Of a stretch of DNA of 64,000 bases, positions 40,687 through 50,215 are shown piece after piece (within the stretch, counting starts at the first letter, position 1; each line of letters opens with the position of its first letter). The notes beneath the pieces are model-generated. The model was given only the letters and a program-made list of their open reading frames with translations, did no database searches and was not told the DNA's origin. Source of the DNA: Oncomelania hupensis. Its lineage: Eukaryota; Mollusca; Gastropoda; Littorinimorpha; Pomatiopsidae. The stretch covers positions 77,033,942 through 77,097,941 of the forward strand of contig CM072514.1 in assembly GCA_036898135.1 (NCBI GenBank), written 5' to 3'. The translations under genes and the position numbers were made by a program.

Positions 40687-42712
40687 GTTGTGTCTTGGGC
40701 AAAAAAAGACCTGGCAGGGCCCAATCCTCTCCAGGCTGTTGGCCACAGCCGACCAAAGAAGAAGCCGTGGATCACACCTGAACTTTTGGATCTGTGTGAT
40801 AAACGAAGAGAGTTAAAAAAGAAAAAGAACACCTCACAGGGAGCTGATGTCTACCGAAAAATCAACAATGACATCCGAAAAGGCATGCGCACAGCAAAGG
40901 AGAACTGGGTAGAAGATCAATGCCAGGAAATAGAGAACAATCTGAACAAGAACAACGGCAAGAAGGCCTACCAGACTGTGAAGCGGCTGACAAGTGTTAA
41001 ACAGCCCAAAGTCTCCACTATCCAAAGCAAGTCTGGCATTTGTCTTACAGAAGAACAAGAAGTCTTGGACAGATGGACAGAGTACTGCTCTGACCTTTAC
41101 AACCATACACCAAATGGAGACCCATCAGTTCTAGCATGTCCCGAGAGCAGAGAAGAAGAAGAAATCCTCCCAATTCTCCGGGAAGAAGTTGAGGCAGCAG
41201 TGCAATCGCTGAAGAAAGGGAAGTCAGCGGGAGTGGACAACATACCAGCGGAACTGCTACAAGCAGGAGGAGAAGCGATGACTGATGCTCTCACCATTAT
41301 CTGTAACAAGATCTGGCAGAGTGGGGAATGGCCTACACCATGGACCCAGTCGCTTGTCATCACTCTTCCCAAAAAAGGTAACCTTCAGGAGTGTGAAAAT
41401 TACCGCACCATCAGCCTCATCAGCCATCCCAGCAAGGTCCTCCTGAAAATAATACTCAACAGGTTGAAACCACAAGCTGAACAAATCATAGCTGAAGAAC
41501 AAGCAGGATTCATGGCAGGGCGAAGTACCACTGAACAGATTTTCAACCTCAGAATAATCTGTGAGAAATACCTACAGCACCAACAACATCTATATCATGT
41601 GTTCATAGACTTCAAGAAGGCATTTGACCGAGTCTGGCATGCAGCTCTATGGGCAACCATGAAAGTGTACAACATCAGCCCTAAAACTATAGAAGTCATC
41701 AAAAGCCTGTATGACAAGGCTACCAGTGTAGTCCTCCATAACAGCGTCATCGGGAACTGGTTCAGAACAACAATCGGTGTGCGTCAAGGATGCCTACTCT
41801 CCCCAACACTCTTCAACATCTTCCTAGAGCGCATCATGTCAGATGCTCTTGCAGATCACGAAGGCACAGTCAGCATAGGGGGCAGAGCAATCTCCAATCT
41901 TCGTTTTGCGGATGATATTGATGGATTGGCTGGAGAGGAACAAGAACTTGAACTGCTTGTACAGAGGCTTGACACCACCTCCAGAGCTTATGGAATGGAA
42001 ATAAGTGCAGAGAAGACCAAAATGATGACCAACAACACCAATGGCATCAACACGGACATCAAAGTACAAGGCCAATCCCTCAACACAGTGCACAGCTTCA
42101 AATATTTAGGAGCCATTGTGTCAGACAATGGGTCTCGACAGGAAGTCCTCTCCAGGATCGCACAAACAACTGCTGCCCTGACAAGGTTGAAGCCCATTTG
42201 GAAAGACAGAACCATCAGTCTACATTCCAAAGTAAGACTGCTGCGCTCTCTGGTCATCTCCATCTTCCTATATGCTTGCGAAGCATGGACCCTCACAGCA
42301 GATCTCCAACGAAGAATACAAAGTATGGAGATGAGGTGCTACAGAAGACTTCTGTGCATTTCCTATACCCAACACATCACCAACGTTGAAGTCCGACAGA
42401 CCATCACACAAGCCATTGGACAACACGATGACCTGCTCACAGTGGTGAAGAAACGGAAACTCCGATGGTATGGCCACGTCACCAGATCATCAGGCCTTGC
42501 AAAGACCATTCTGCAAGGCACAGTGCAAGGAGGTAGAAGAAGGGGGAGACCGAAAAAGAGGTGGGAGGACAACATTCGAGAATGGACTGGTTTGACACTG
42601 AGCGAAGCCATGAGGGCTGCTGAGGACAGAGAAAGATGGAGTATGCTGGTTAAGCGATCATCTGTGGTGCCCCTACGACCTTCGGGTTATGGGACAGGAT
42701 AGGATAGGATAG
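40687..42712 (+). mobile_element. RTE-like LINE with 5' inversion and 11-bp TSD
   Basis: Perfect GTAGCGCTTTT duplications lie at 40,676-40,686 and 42,713-42,723. From about 40,750 the element matches the copy at the right edge (roughly nine differences by eye over 1.66 kb). It ends in GGATA units. The first 50-60 nt (40,687-40,740) instead match the reverse complement of 13,757-13,806, the 5' region of the same family. This is a 5' inversion of the twin-priming type. The insertion splits a SINE-A copy. Confidence 0.9.
40750..42702 (+). CDS. RTE-like LINE reverse transcriptase (5'-truncated ORF)
   Basis: The frame is open for about 650 codons but lacks the endonuclease domain. The linker KKKPWITPELLDLCDKRREL leads into RT. 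Motifs in order are GKSAGVDNIPAELL, NYRTISLISHPSKVLLKII, EEQAGFMAGRST, VFIDFKKAFDRVWH (first catalytic Asp), TIGVRQGCLLSPTLFNIFLE and LRFADDIDGLAGEEQE (FADD catalytic pair). The thumb and C-terminal domain with [19 protein letters not shown] and WEDNIREWTGLTLSEAM follow. No ATG starts the frame upstream, so the copy is probably not expressed as a full protein. The protein resembles the products annotated in animals as craniofacial development protein 2-like, which derive from RTE elements. The stop codon falls in the terminal GGATA repeats. Confidence 0.9.
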   Translation, partial: RPKKKPWITPELLDLCDKRRELKKKKNTSQGADVYRKINNDIRKGMRTAKENWVEDQCQEIENNLNKNNGKKAYQTVKRLTSVKQPKVSTIQSKSGICLTEEQEVLDRWTEYCSDLYNHTPNGDPSVLACPESREEEEILPILREEVEAAVQSLKKGKSAGVDNIPAELLQAGGEAMTDALTIICNKIWQSGEWPTPWTQSLVITLPKKGNLQECENYRTISLISHPSKVLLKIILNRLKPQAEQIIAEEQAGFMAGRSTTEQIFNLRIICEKYLQHQQHLYHVFIDFKKAFDRVWHAALWATMKVYNISPKTIEVIKSLYDKATSVVLHNSVIGNWFRTTIGVRQGCLLSPTLFNIFLERIMSDALADHEGTVSIGGRAISNLRFADDIDGLAGEEQELELLVQRLDTTSRAYGMEISAEKTKMMTNNTNGINTDIKVQGQSLNTVHSFKYLGAIVSDNGSRQEVLSRIAQTTAALTRLKPIWKDRTISLHSKVRLLRSLVISIFLYACEAWTLTADLQRRIQSMEMRCYRRLLCISYTQHITNVEVRQTITQAIGQHDDLLTVVKKRKLRWYGHVTRSSGLAKTILQGTVQGGRRRGRPKKRWEDNIREWTGLTLSEAMRAAEDRERWSMLVKRSSVVPLRPSGYGTG

Positions 42713-42988
42713 GTAGCGCTTTTCCAGCTCAAGAGCGGCTCAAGGCGTTTGTCCGATACAGGATCTAACTCAAGGCGTCCGAGGCGCCCACTTGCAGCCT
42801 TTGGGCGCATACCCTGACGCCCAGACAACTGAGCACAGTCTTTGGGCGACCGGGGATGGGGGAGAAAGCACCTAGTGCCTGCTGGGTGTATTTGTGTAAC
42901 CGGCACTCACACGTCTAGGACATGAGCGTCAAGAGCTGTAAAGTCCGTGCAATGGATTGCTCGGTTTATAATCTCATTCGAAGGAGCT
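42713..42988 (-). mobile_element. SINE-A, antisense, inner part
   Basis: It continues the split copy: CAGCTCAAGAGCGGCTCAAG, AGGATCTAACTCAAGGCG, TGTAACCGGCACTCACACG and TAGGACATGAGCGTCAAG, up to ATTCGAAGGAG. It has no tRNA-like head. Confidence 0.8.
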
Positions 42989-42989
42989 G

Positions 42990-43640
42990 TCATCACAGTA
43001 GAAGAATACAGTTTTATGGGCTGCCTCATGAGACCACAGCCACGGGTATATCTTTTTCCTTCTTTTTATTTTTTTCCTTCTTTTTTTTCTCGTCTTCTAA
43101 TCTAAAGGCCGTGTCAGAGCGTTCTAAAGAGCGTCTGCTATATAAGCAATAAATAGATGCGCACGCGTGGCGGTAGGTAGAAAAAATTCTGAGCTCCGAC
43201 AAAATATTAAGAAGTTAGCTAGTAAGGTGGCTAATAATCCAATTAATTGCCTGCTTTGTGTTATTATAAGTGACAGAGGAACATTAATTGCACAGACAAA
43301 TTATTGCAGACTATAACGTATTGCTTAAAATCTCCGAAATTTGAGACTTCATCACTTGCTCAAGCTATAGCCCTACTTCCGGTCCTGGACCACAACATCC
43401 GACTGTTCAACGTAGTCTGAGAACTTGATGTAAATATAACACTTTTCGCCTGTTTAAGGCCTTCATAACCCATCCTTACCCATCATCCTGCTGACAGTGA
43501 AAGAAGTATTCAGTTTTTCTTGGTTTGGCATGATGAACTGTATTATAATCACAGAATTTACGCAATGAGTGAGTGAGTGAATAGGCCTACGTGAGTAAAC
43601 AATAGGAACGGAAAAAACTCCCCACTTGATTAGATGATAT
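42990..43640. other. Unassigned sequence
   Basis: A T-rich run lies at 43,050-43,095 and GAGT units at 43,566-43,582. No gene is supported. Confidence 0.5.
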
Positions 43641-43652
43641 CAGACTAATGAA

Positions 43653-43964
43653 ATGAGGGCAGGCACTTCTGCTTCTGCTTCTAACAAAAGAAGAACTTCA
43701 TCAAGATCAACGGGGTCTGGCAGTACGGATCGGTCAAAATCAGGAGACACACTTACACAGAGTAAAGACCAGATGGCAGCCGAGGCCCAACAGACAGGAT
43801 TAAAAGAAGACCACTGTGGAGTGTGCAAGAAACGCTGCTCAAAGGGACAAAAGGCTCTTGTCTGTGATCTGTGTGAAAACTGGTTCCACGCAGCTTGTCA
43901 AAAAATATCAGATGAGGTATATGGCTCCTGGTATTTTATAGCGATAAACATCCTTTACTCTTGA
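43653..43964 (+). pseudogene. LINE ORF1 fragment with a PHD-like zinc finger
   Basis: This 103-codon frame has HCGVCKKRCSKGQKALVCDL then CENWFHAACQK, the Cys/His pattern of a PHD-type finger found in ORF1 proteins of CR1-type LINEs. It breaks off at DEVYGS and runs into unrelated sequence. A different and longer ORF1 starts about 100 nt later, so this looks like a truncated relic of another element. Confidence 0.6.
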
Positions 43965-44056
43965 ATTTTATCCACAAGTGTGAGGCGAAAAGTCGAAAGT
44001 TATTTATCTGCGTTTTTACAACAGAACTGAAGTTTTAGCTGGAGAAACTTATACTA

Positions 44057-45062
44057 TTGCAACCGTCAAAGATGAAGCGTGGAGGTCGAAGGGGGAAAGG
44101 CGCCGGGCAAGATGGTGGAAGAGTGAACAAGAATGCAGGTGATATCAATTCTAAACAGAAACATCCAGGCTTGGCTGACACGCACACATGCAAAATATGT
44201 GAAAGAGTTTTCAAAGATAATACAGATGCTATGTTAATTTGTGAAAGATGTGATGAATTTGTCTGCGTAGAATGCACAGACATTAGCGAGTCTGAGTACT
44301 CGGTCCTGCAAAAGTCTGCTCATCTCCATTGGTTTTGTGAGGGGTGCGAAAAACCTGCCTTGACGGCTGTCAAGGAGGACCGTTTGATTGAGGAAAAATG
44401 TTCTGCACTTTTTGCGGATTTCAGGCAGAAATTGGAGGTTGAGTTTAGTTCCCAAATTAAAGATATGAGAGCTGAGCTGAAAACCCTGAAACAGACGGTA
44501 TCTCAGTCGAAGTTACAGGAGGTTGATAGCACTAAGACAGTTGCCAGCTTCAAGGAAATTGTTGAGGAGGAAAGACAAGCAAATCTGAACGAAATTTCAG
44601 ACAGAGATAGAAGGAAGAAAAATCTTGTCTGGTTCGGGGTGCCTGAGAGTGAAAAGTCTGAGGTTAAAGACAAAATGGCTGATGATATAGCATTTCTGAA
44701 AGATGTTTGTAGCACCACCATGGACATTCAGCTGGAAGTTACTTCCTGCAGGCGGCTAAGATCAAACCAAAGCAAGGATAGTAAGGCAAGGAGACCACTG
44801 CTAGTCACGGTGAAAGATCCTTTGCAGGTGGGACAGATATTGAAGGAAGCTAGGAAGCTCAGAGAATGTGAGAGTCTCAAGGATGTTTTTGTTAAGAAGG
44901 ACTCCACCCCTTTAGAAAGGGCGGAGATGAAGAAGCTGGTCCTAGTGAGAGATCAGAAGAGGGAAGAGTCAAAGTCAAAGGGGGGGGGGACGAAAACTGG
45001 GTGATCAGAAATGGAAAAGTCACAAATCTGACAAGAAGGAGCAGAGCGGAGGGAGAGAGGTG
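44057..45062 (+). pseudogene. CR1-like LINE ORF1 (PHD finger, coiled coil, RNA-binding-like domain)
   Basis: It is probably an RNA-binding chaperone protein of the retrotransposon. From about residue 40 a PHD-like finger reads CKICERVF..., CERCDEFVCVECT and HWFCEGCEKP. A charged coiled-coil segment follows (about 110-180), then a domain with RRKKNLVWFGVPESE that resembles the RRM-like part of LINE ORF1 proteins. A run of ten G at 44,990-44,999 puts the frame into a stop at 45,004. In another frame the expected tail NWVIRNGKVTNLTRRSR follows and ends at 45,062, overlapping the start of ORF2. So one indel in the G run breaks ORF1, unless it is a sequencing error. Confidence 0.75.
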
Positions 45063-46076
45063 AGGGGTGGTCAGAAAGCGAAGAATGATCCTGAGGTCAG
45101 ATCCTCTTTTAAGCATTTTAATGGTGGTGGTATTTTAAAATGTTTTTATACAAATTGTGACTCATTGCTGAATAAACGTAATGAATTTTTAGCTGTGCTA
45201 GAGAGGGAGAAACCTGATGTTGTGTGTATGACTGAAGTTTTACCAAAGAACAATGCTGGCTCTGTACAACCTGTTGAACTAGACTTTGATGGATATGATT
45301 GCTTTTCAAATCTTGGGGGGGGGTCAGTGTCATAGGGGAGTGGCGGTGTGGACAAGCAGGACATTGCGGGCCCAGCCCGTGCTGTTGGACGGAGAGTTGG
45401 ATTTGGCGAGGGAGTCGTCGTGGTGTGAAGTTCCATTGGTCTGTGGAGATAGACTGCTTGTTGGCTGGGAGATAGACTGCTTGTTGGCTGTGTGTATAGA
45501 TCACCAAATAGTAGGGAAGAGAACAATAACTTGATTAATAAGCTTGTCAGTCGGATGTCTGTCGATAGATCTCACGTTTTGATTTGTGGAGATTTCAATT
45601 ACCCAGAGTTAGATTGGACTGAAGAGCTAACACCTAGTGATGCAAATCACCCAGCATCCAGGTTTATGGACTATGTTAGAGACTCATTTCTTGTACAACA
45701 TGTAAAGACACCCACCCACTACAGGGGGGAGCAAAAACCAAACGTTTTAGACTTGATTTTTACCAGTGAGGAAGCTATGATAGATAGAGTGCAACATGTG
45801 GCGCCCTTGGGTAAGAGTCACCATCATTGCTTGTTGTTTGGATACAGATGCTATACAGGTAGACCAGAAGCCAGGGAGGGGAGGTTTGTGTTCGCAAAGG
45901 GAGACTATTCAAAAGTGAGACAACAACTTGAGAACGAGCATCTGGTTGATAAGATCAGGGACCTCGATGTAATAGAAGCTTGGAATATTCTCAGTGATTG
46001 TGTAAGTCGGATTGTGAAAGATTGCATTCCAACAGTGAAACCTAGTACTAAAAGGCGGAAACCCCTGTTACTCTAG
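45060..46076 (+). pseudogene. CR1-like LINE ORF2, APE-type endonuclease part
   Basis: It would nick target DNA for target-primed reverse transcription. It shows YTNCDSLLNKRNEF, VVCMTEVLPK (the catalytic Glu region), LICGDFNYPELDW (GDFN motif) and a late LGKSHHHCLL where SDH(H) is usual. It is broken twice: by a G run at 45,313-45,322 and by a perfect 23-bp tandem duplication at 45,445-45,490 that shifts the frame. The Asp-to-His change in the SDH motif would also weaken catalysis. The frame ends at the insertion point after KRRKPL. Confidence 0.75.
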
Positions 46077-46577
46077 AGGGGGAAATCGGCTACCCAAAAC
46101 TAATTGTTATAGAAGCAAAACTTACTGCATCGGGTAGAGAATAATTGGGTTAGCTTATGGTTCAAAATCGGCCGACAGGGACGTAGGGGAAATATATTAA
46201 AATAATTTTTGAAAATCGTTATTTTCCTTGTTCGCCCCCTTTTGACGCTGTTCGTTTACCACACACCGCACTGCATGCATTCCACAAAAGTGGGTCGCAG
46301 GTGACCTCATTCTGACCTTAGACAGCATTGTTTTACAGAGAATGGCGGCAAACAGTGAGGCGCAGTATAAATGTATGATAGGCGAACAATGTGATAATTA
46401 TATAGATAATTTTATAATATATATGCATTCTTTTTTTTCTCTCTCTCTTTTTTACGATTTAGTATTTTTTCAATATGTTCAAATCAGAGAATTCATTTCT
46501 TAGATTTTATAGTAATATATATTTTGTTACCAGGGCTACTTAAACGTGAATGTATGGTTCATAAAACAATGTCAAAA

Positions 46578-46578
<1 letters not shown>

Positions 46579-46632
<54 letters not shown>
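46579..46632. repeat. ATT microsatellite
   Basis: A pure TTA run inside the insert. TTTACGATTTAGT occurs on both sides (46,453 and 46,632), suggesting a local duplication. Confidence 0.95.
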
Positions 46633-46681
46633 TACGATTTAGTCTTATATTAATAAGCTCAAAGAATTCAGTTATTAGATT

Positions 46682-47102
46682 CCTATCCTATCCTATCCTG
46701 TCCCGTAACCCGGAGGTCGTAGGGGTACCAAAGATGATCGTTTAACCAGCATACTCCATCTTTCTCTGTCCTCAGCAACCCTGATGGCTTCGCTCAGTGT
46801 TAAACCAATCCATTCTCGAATGTTGTCCTCCCACCTCTTTTTCGGTCTCCCTCTTCTTCTACCTCCTTGCACTGTGCCTTACAGAATGGTCTTTGCAAGG
46901 CCTGATGATCTGGTGACGTGGCCATACCATCGGAGTTTTCTTTTTTTTCACCACTGTGAGCAGGTCATCGTGTTGTCCAATGGCTTGTGTGATGGTCTGT
47001 CGGATTTCGACGTTGGTGATGTGTTGGGTATAGGAAATGCACAGAAGTCTTCTGTAGCACCTCATCTCCATGCTTTGTATTCTTCGTTGTAGATCTGCTA
47101 TA
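46682..47102 (-). mobile_element. RTE-like LINE fragment with perfect 10-bp TSD
   Basis: TTATTAGATT flanks it at 46,672-46,681 and 47,103-47,112. On the minus strand it encodes the last part of the RT protein and ends in AGGAT units. It is close in sequence to the 40,687 copy. Confidence 0.9.
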
Positions 47103-47598
47103 TTATTAGATTGTTTAGTAATAATTGTCACCAGGGTTTCTGAAGCTGTATGCGGCATTTGCTTAAAATCAAGGAACCAAGATGACGCCATCATTTATCT
47201 GACAAAAAAAGGAATTTCTAGTATTTTGCTTGCTAGCAAAACAAGAGGAGATCAGTGAGGTTGACTTTGTACACGTTACTTGTCGTCGCAACTATACTAA
47301 CAAAAAAAGTATAAAGACAAACTTGAACAACATTATTTCAGAATCAAGTTCACGGCCCAGTTGTTCAAGCACAGCGCAGTTCGATTTGAAGAATAGCTGT
47401 TTGTTTTGTTCAAAAACTGTAGACAAAACTGAAAAAAAGGCGTCTACAACCAAAAGATGAGGGGTATACAGTTCGAACATTAGAATATAAAGAAACTCTT
47501 CACATGGCTTGTGCAAAGCGCAGTAATGATGACTGGGCATTAAAGGTCACTGCAAGACTGGAACTTGTCAATGATTTAGTTGCTGCAGATGCGGTGTA

Positions 47599-48027
47599 AT
47601 AATAATAATAATGTTCGTCATTTATAAGGCGCCTTAGCCTAAGGATCAAGGCGCTGGCCGATACAGGATCTAACTCAAACCGTCCGAGACGCCCACCCGC
47701 AGCCTTTGGCGCATGGTATGACGCCCGGACAACTGAGCACAATCCTGGGCAGCCAGGGATGGGGGAGAAGGACCAAGTGCATGCTGGGTGTGTTCTTGTT
47801 ACCGGCACTCACCCGTCTAGGACATGAGCGTCAGGATCTTTAAAGTCCGTTATGATGGAATGTATGCGACACACAGACTAGACCTCGGTTTATACTCTCA
47901 TCCGAAGGAGTAGGAAAACAGGAGTAAAGTATCTTTCCCAGAGACACAACACAATGGCTCGGCCAGGGCTCGAACCCGGGACCTTCAGATCCTCAAGCCG
48001 AAGCACTACCATTAGACCACAGTGCCT
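47599..48027 (-). mobile_element. SINE-A, full-length antisense copy with 7-bp TSD
   Basis: CGGTGTA flanks it at 47,592-47,598 and 48,028-48,034. Read on the minus strand it begins with the tRNA-like head (GTGGTCTAATGGTAGTGC, B-box GGGTTCGAGCCC) and ends in an ATT tail. Removing it and one TSD copy restores the reading frame of the nuclease-like gene. Confidence 0.9.
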
Positions 48028-50215
48028 CGGTGTATCACAAAGATTGTAATAGTCGATTTCAGTCATTGAAGAGACCTTGGGAAACTGCTTCAGATCAGCA
48101 GAATCAGCAAGCAAAACGTAGCCGCCGAAGAAATGAAGCCTTTGCTGAGGCCTTTCAGAAAGTTGCGCGTTTTCTTGAAGAAAATGACGATGAACAGATC
48201 ACCTTCAATGATTTGATCTCAAAGATGAAAGAAATCAATGTAGGGGATGAAGCATACAGCTATACCAAGATGAAACACGAATTAAAGAAACACTTTGGCG
48301 ATGACGTTATAAGCACATGTGTGGAGGGGAAGGCTAACGTTGTTGCGTGCAAAAAAACTGCATCTTCTATTCTGCACTCGTTTTATGCCAGACAAAGTAA
48401 CGACGAGGAGGCCCAGAAGATACAGATACTCAAGGCAGCTACAGAGCTTATTAAAAGTGACATAAGTCTGTTATCCATCATCTTTGTTTGAATCTCCAGA
48501 AATAATGAGACTACCAAACAAGGCATCACTGGCCGATGAGCTGTGGAAGATGGTTTCTGAACCTCCCATGTGTTCTCTACCCCGTGACCTCCAGTATATT
48601 GTGGACGGAGGTTCCTTACTACAACGAGTACAAGCACCCTGGAAGCGGGGCTCCACATTCCAAAGCATTGTTGACTGTTACGTCAGTTATGTAAATAGCC
48701 AATATCCCCATGCCGTGGTAGTCTTTGATGGATATGGGTCTGGACCCTCAACCAAGGATATGACCCATATAAGACGCACAAAAGGAATGAAAGGAGTACC
48801 GGTTCATTTTACTCATGACATGGCCCTGCTGTCTACTAAAGAAATATTTCTTGCACACAAGGAGAACAATCATATATTCATATCTCTCCTTGGTTCATGC
48901 TTGGAGCGGACATGCACAGTCATATAAGCGAAGTCAGACGCTGACTTGCAGATTGTCCTGGCAGCTCAACAGGCAGCTAAACACAAGAACGCGGCTGTGG
49001 TAGATGAAGACACGGACCTGTTAGTGTTGTTGAAGTATTACCTGTGTGCCGAAGACCATGATGTCTACTTCTATTCAGACAAAAACAGCAAAAGAAGAAA
49101 GTATGGGACATAAAACACGACTTGCTGATGTCCTTGGGTTCCCGCTACGTCATCTCCTGTTAGTTCTGCACGCCCTTACAGGTTGTGACACCACGTCCAG
49201 GCTTTTTGGCATTGGCAAGGCTGTAGCTCTCACAAAACTGAGGTCCAGCACCTGCTTTCAAAAGGCTGCCAAAACTTTTCTGGAGGCATCTTCAGTGACA
49301 GAAGTAGAAGCAGCAGGAGAGACAGCCCTTGTACTCCTTTATGGTGGCGCGGCAAAGAACATGATAGAATAGACGAACTGAGGTATCGCACCTTCTGTAG
49401 GAAAGTGGCCCTTGGAACAACCTTTGTTCAGGTGAATACGCTGCCCCCAACGTCTGCGGCTGCACGATTTTACAGTCATCGCGTCTACTGGCAAGTACAA
49501 GAGTGGATGGGCAAGCAGCAGGACGCATGCCCAACAACATGTGAATGGAAGCTGGAGGGCAGCATGCTACTGCTGGTGACAACCATGCTTCCTGCTGCTC
49601 CACCTAAGCTGCTGAAGATAATCCGATGCTCATGCTCGGGAAATTCTGATGCCCATTCCCGCTGTTCATGCAGGAGGTACAGGCTTCTTTGTTCTCCTGC
49701 CTGCAAGTAGTGCCAGGGTCTTAGCTGCTGCAACACTCCCCCACCCCATCCCAATGAAGTGTAGCAGGATTGGAGCACAAATGTTCAGTCAGCCTTGTAT
49801 GGTTTTGCGTTATTATATTAAGTTAAAGAAACTGACTGCATAGTACAATGCTTTGCAGTGTAATCAATATTTTTATATTGTTCATTGTTTATTATCTCTC
49901 ATAGGGCATTTACATAACCTTTCTACATCATTAAATTTAACCAGTTAACAGTATTGTTAATTATTATAATGTTTTCGATAATGTATTTTTATTACCTTTC
50001 AAACGAGGTGCTACGTGTTAGGGTCCTAACGATTTTTGTGGATTGTGACCTTGACCGTGACCTTTAAATAGCCGCTAAAAAGTATGCCGCACACCAACTG
50101 TGTCCGATTTTTTATGGGAAGTAGCGACTGATCGTGCCGTCATAATGCAGTGAAAATCTTTTCTATAACAATTTGTTTAGGGTCATAGCATATTTTTTTC
50201 TAGATCCCCCAGGCT

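Larger units (their letters stand above)
46342..49770 (+). pseudogene. Decayed gene with PIN/FEN-like nuclease motifs and Cys-rich tail
   Basis: I know this architecture only as uncharacterised multi-copy proteins of invertebrates. Pieces in order are a possible start MAANSEAQYKC at 46,342; EAVCGICLKSRNQDD (47,135); VHVTCRRNYTNKKS; CLFCSKTV; DDWALKVTARLELVNDLVAA (47,530); then, after a SINE, YHKDCNSRFQSLKR (48,033); VVVFDGYGSGPSTKDMTHIR (48,716); DADLQIVLAA and VVDEDTDLLVLLKYY (48,940-49,035); HALTGCDTTSRLFGIGKA (49,160); and a Cys-rich RCSCRRYRLLCSPACK (49,660). The spaced Asp motifs FDG, DADL, DTDLLVLL and GCD resemble PIN/FEN-type nucleases such as asteroid. At least six frameshifts or stops break it. 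Nuclease activity is inferred. Confidence 0.6.
46077..50215 (+). mobile_element. 4.1-kb insert of unknown class inside the LINE
   Basis: It interrupts ORF2 of the CR1-like LINE. GGGGGA near the left edge (46,078) and TCCCCC near the right edge (50,205-50,210) are the only terminal similarity I see. No clear TSD was found. It carries one plus-strand decayed gene (about 46,342-49,770), plus an RTE fragment and a SINE-A copy as later insertions. It may be a DNA transposon or another mobile element. Confidence 0.5.

Noticed and set aside
43653..45062. One continuous host PHD-finger gene
   Set aside because: The second PHD-like region belongs to a LINE ORF1 followed directly by LINE endonuclease and RT; the first is broken off, so a host gene is not supported.
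46077..50215. Insert as two unrelated LINE halves lying next to each other by chance
   Set aside because: The two ORF2 halves join at the exact point in the linker with no missing or repeated residues, so one split LINE is the simpler reading.
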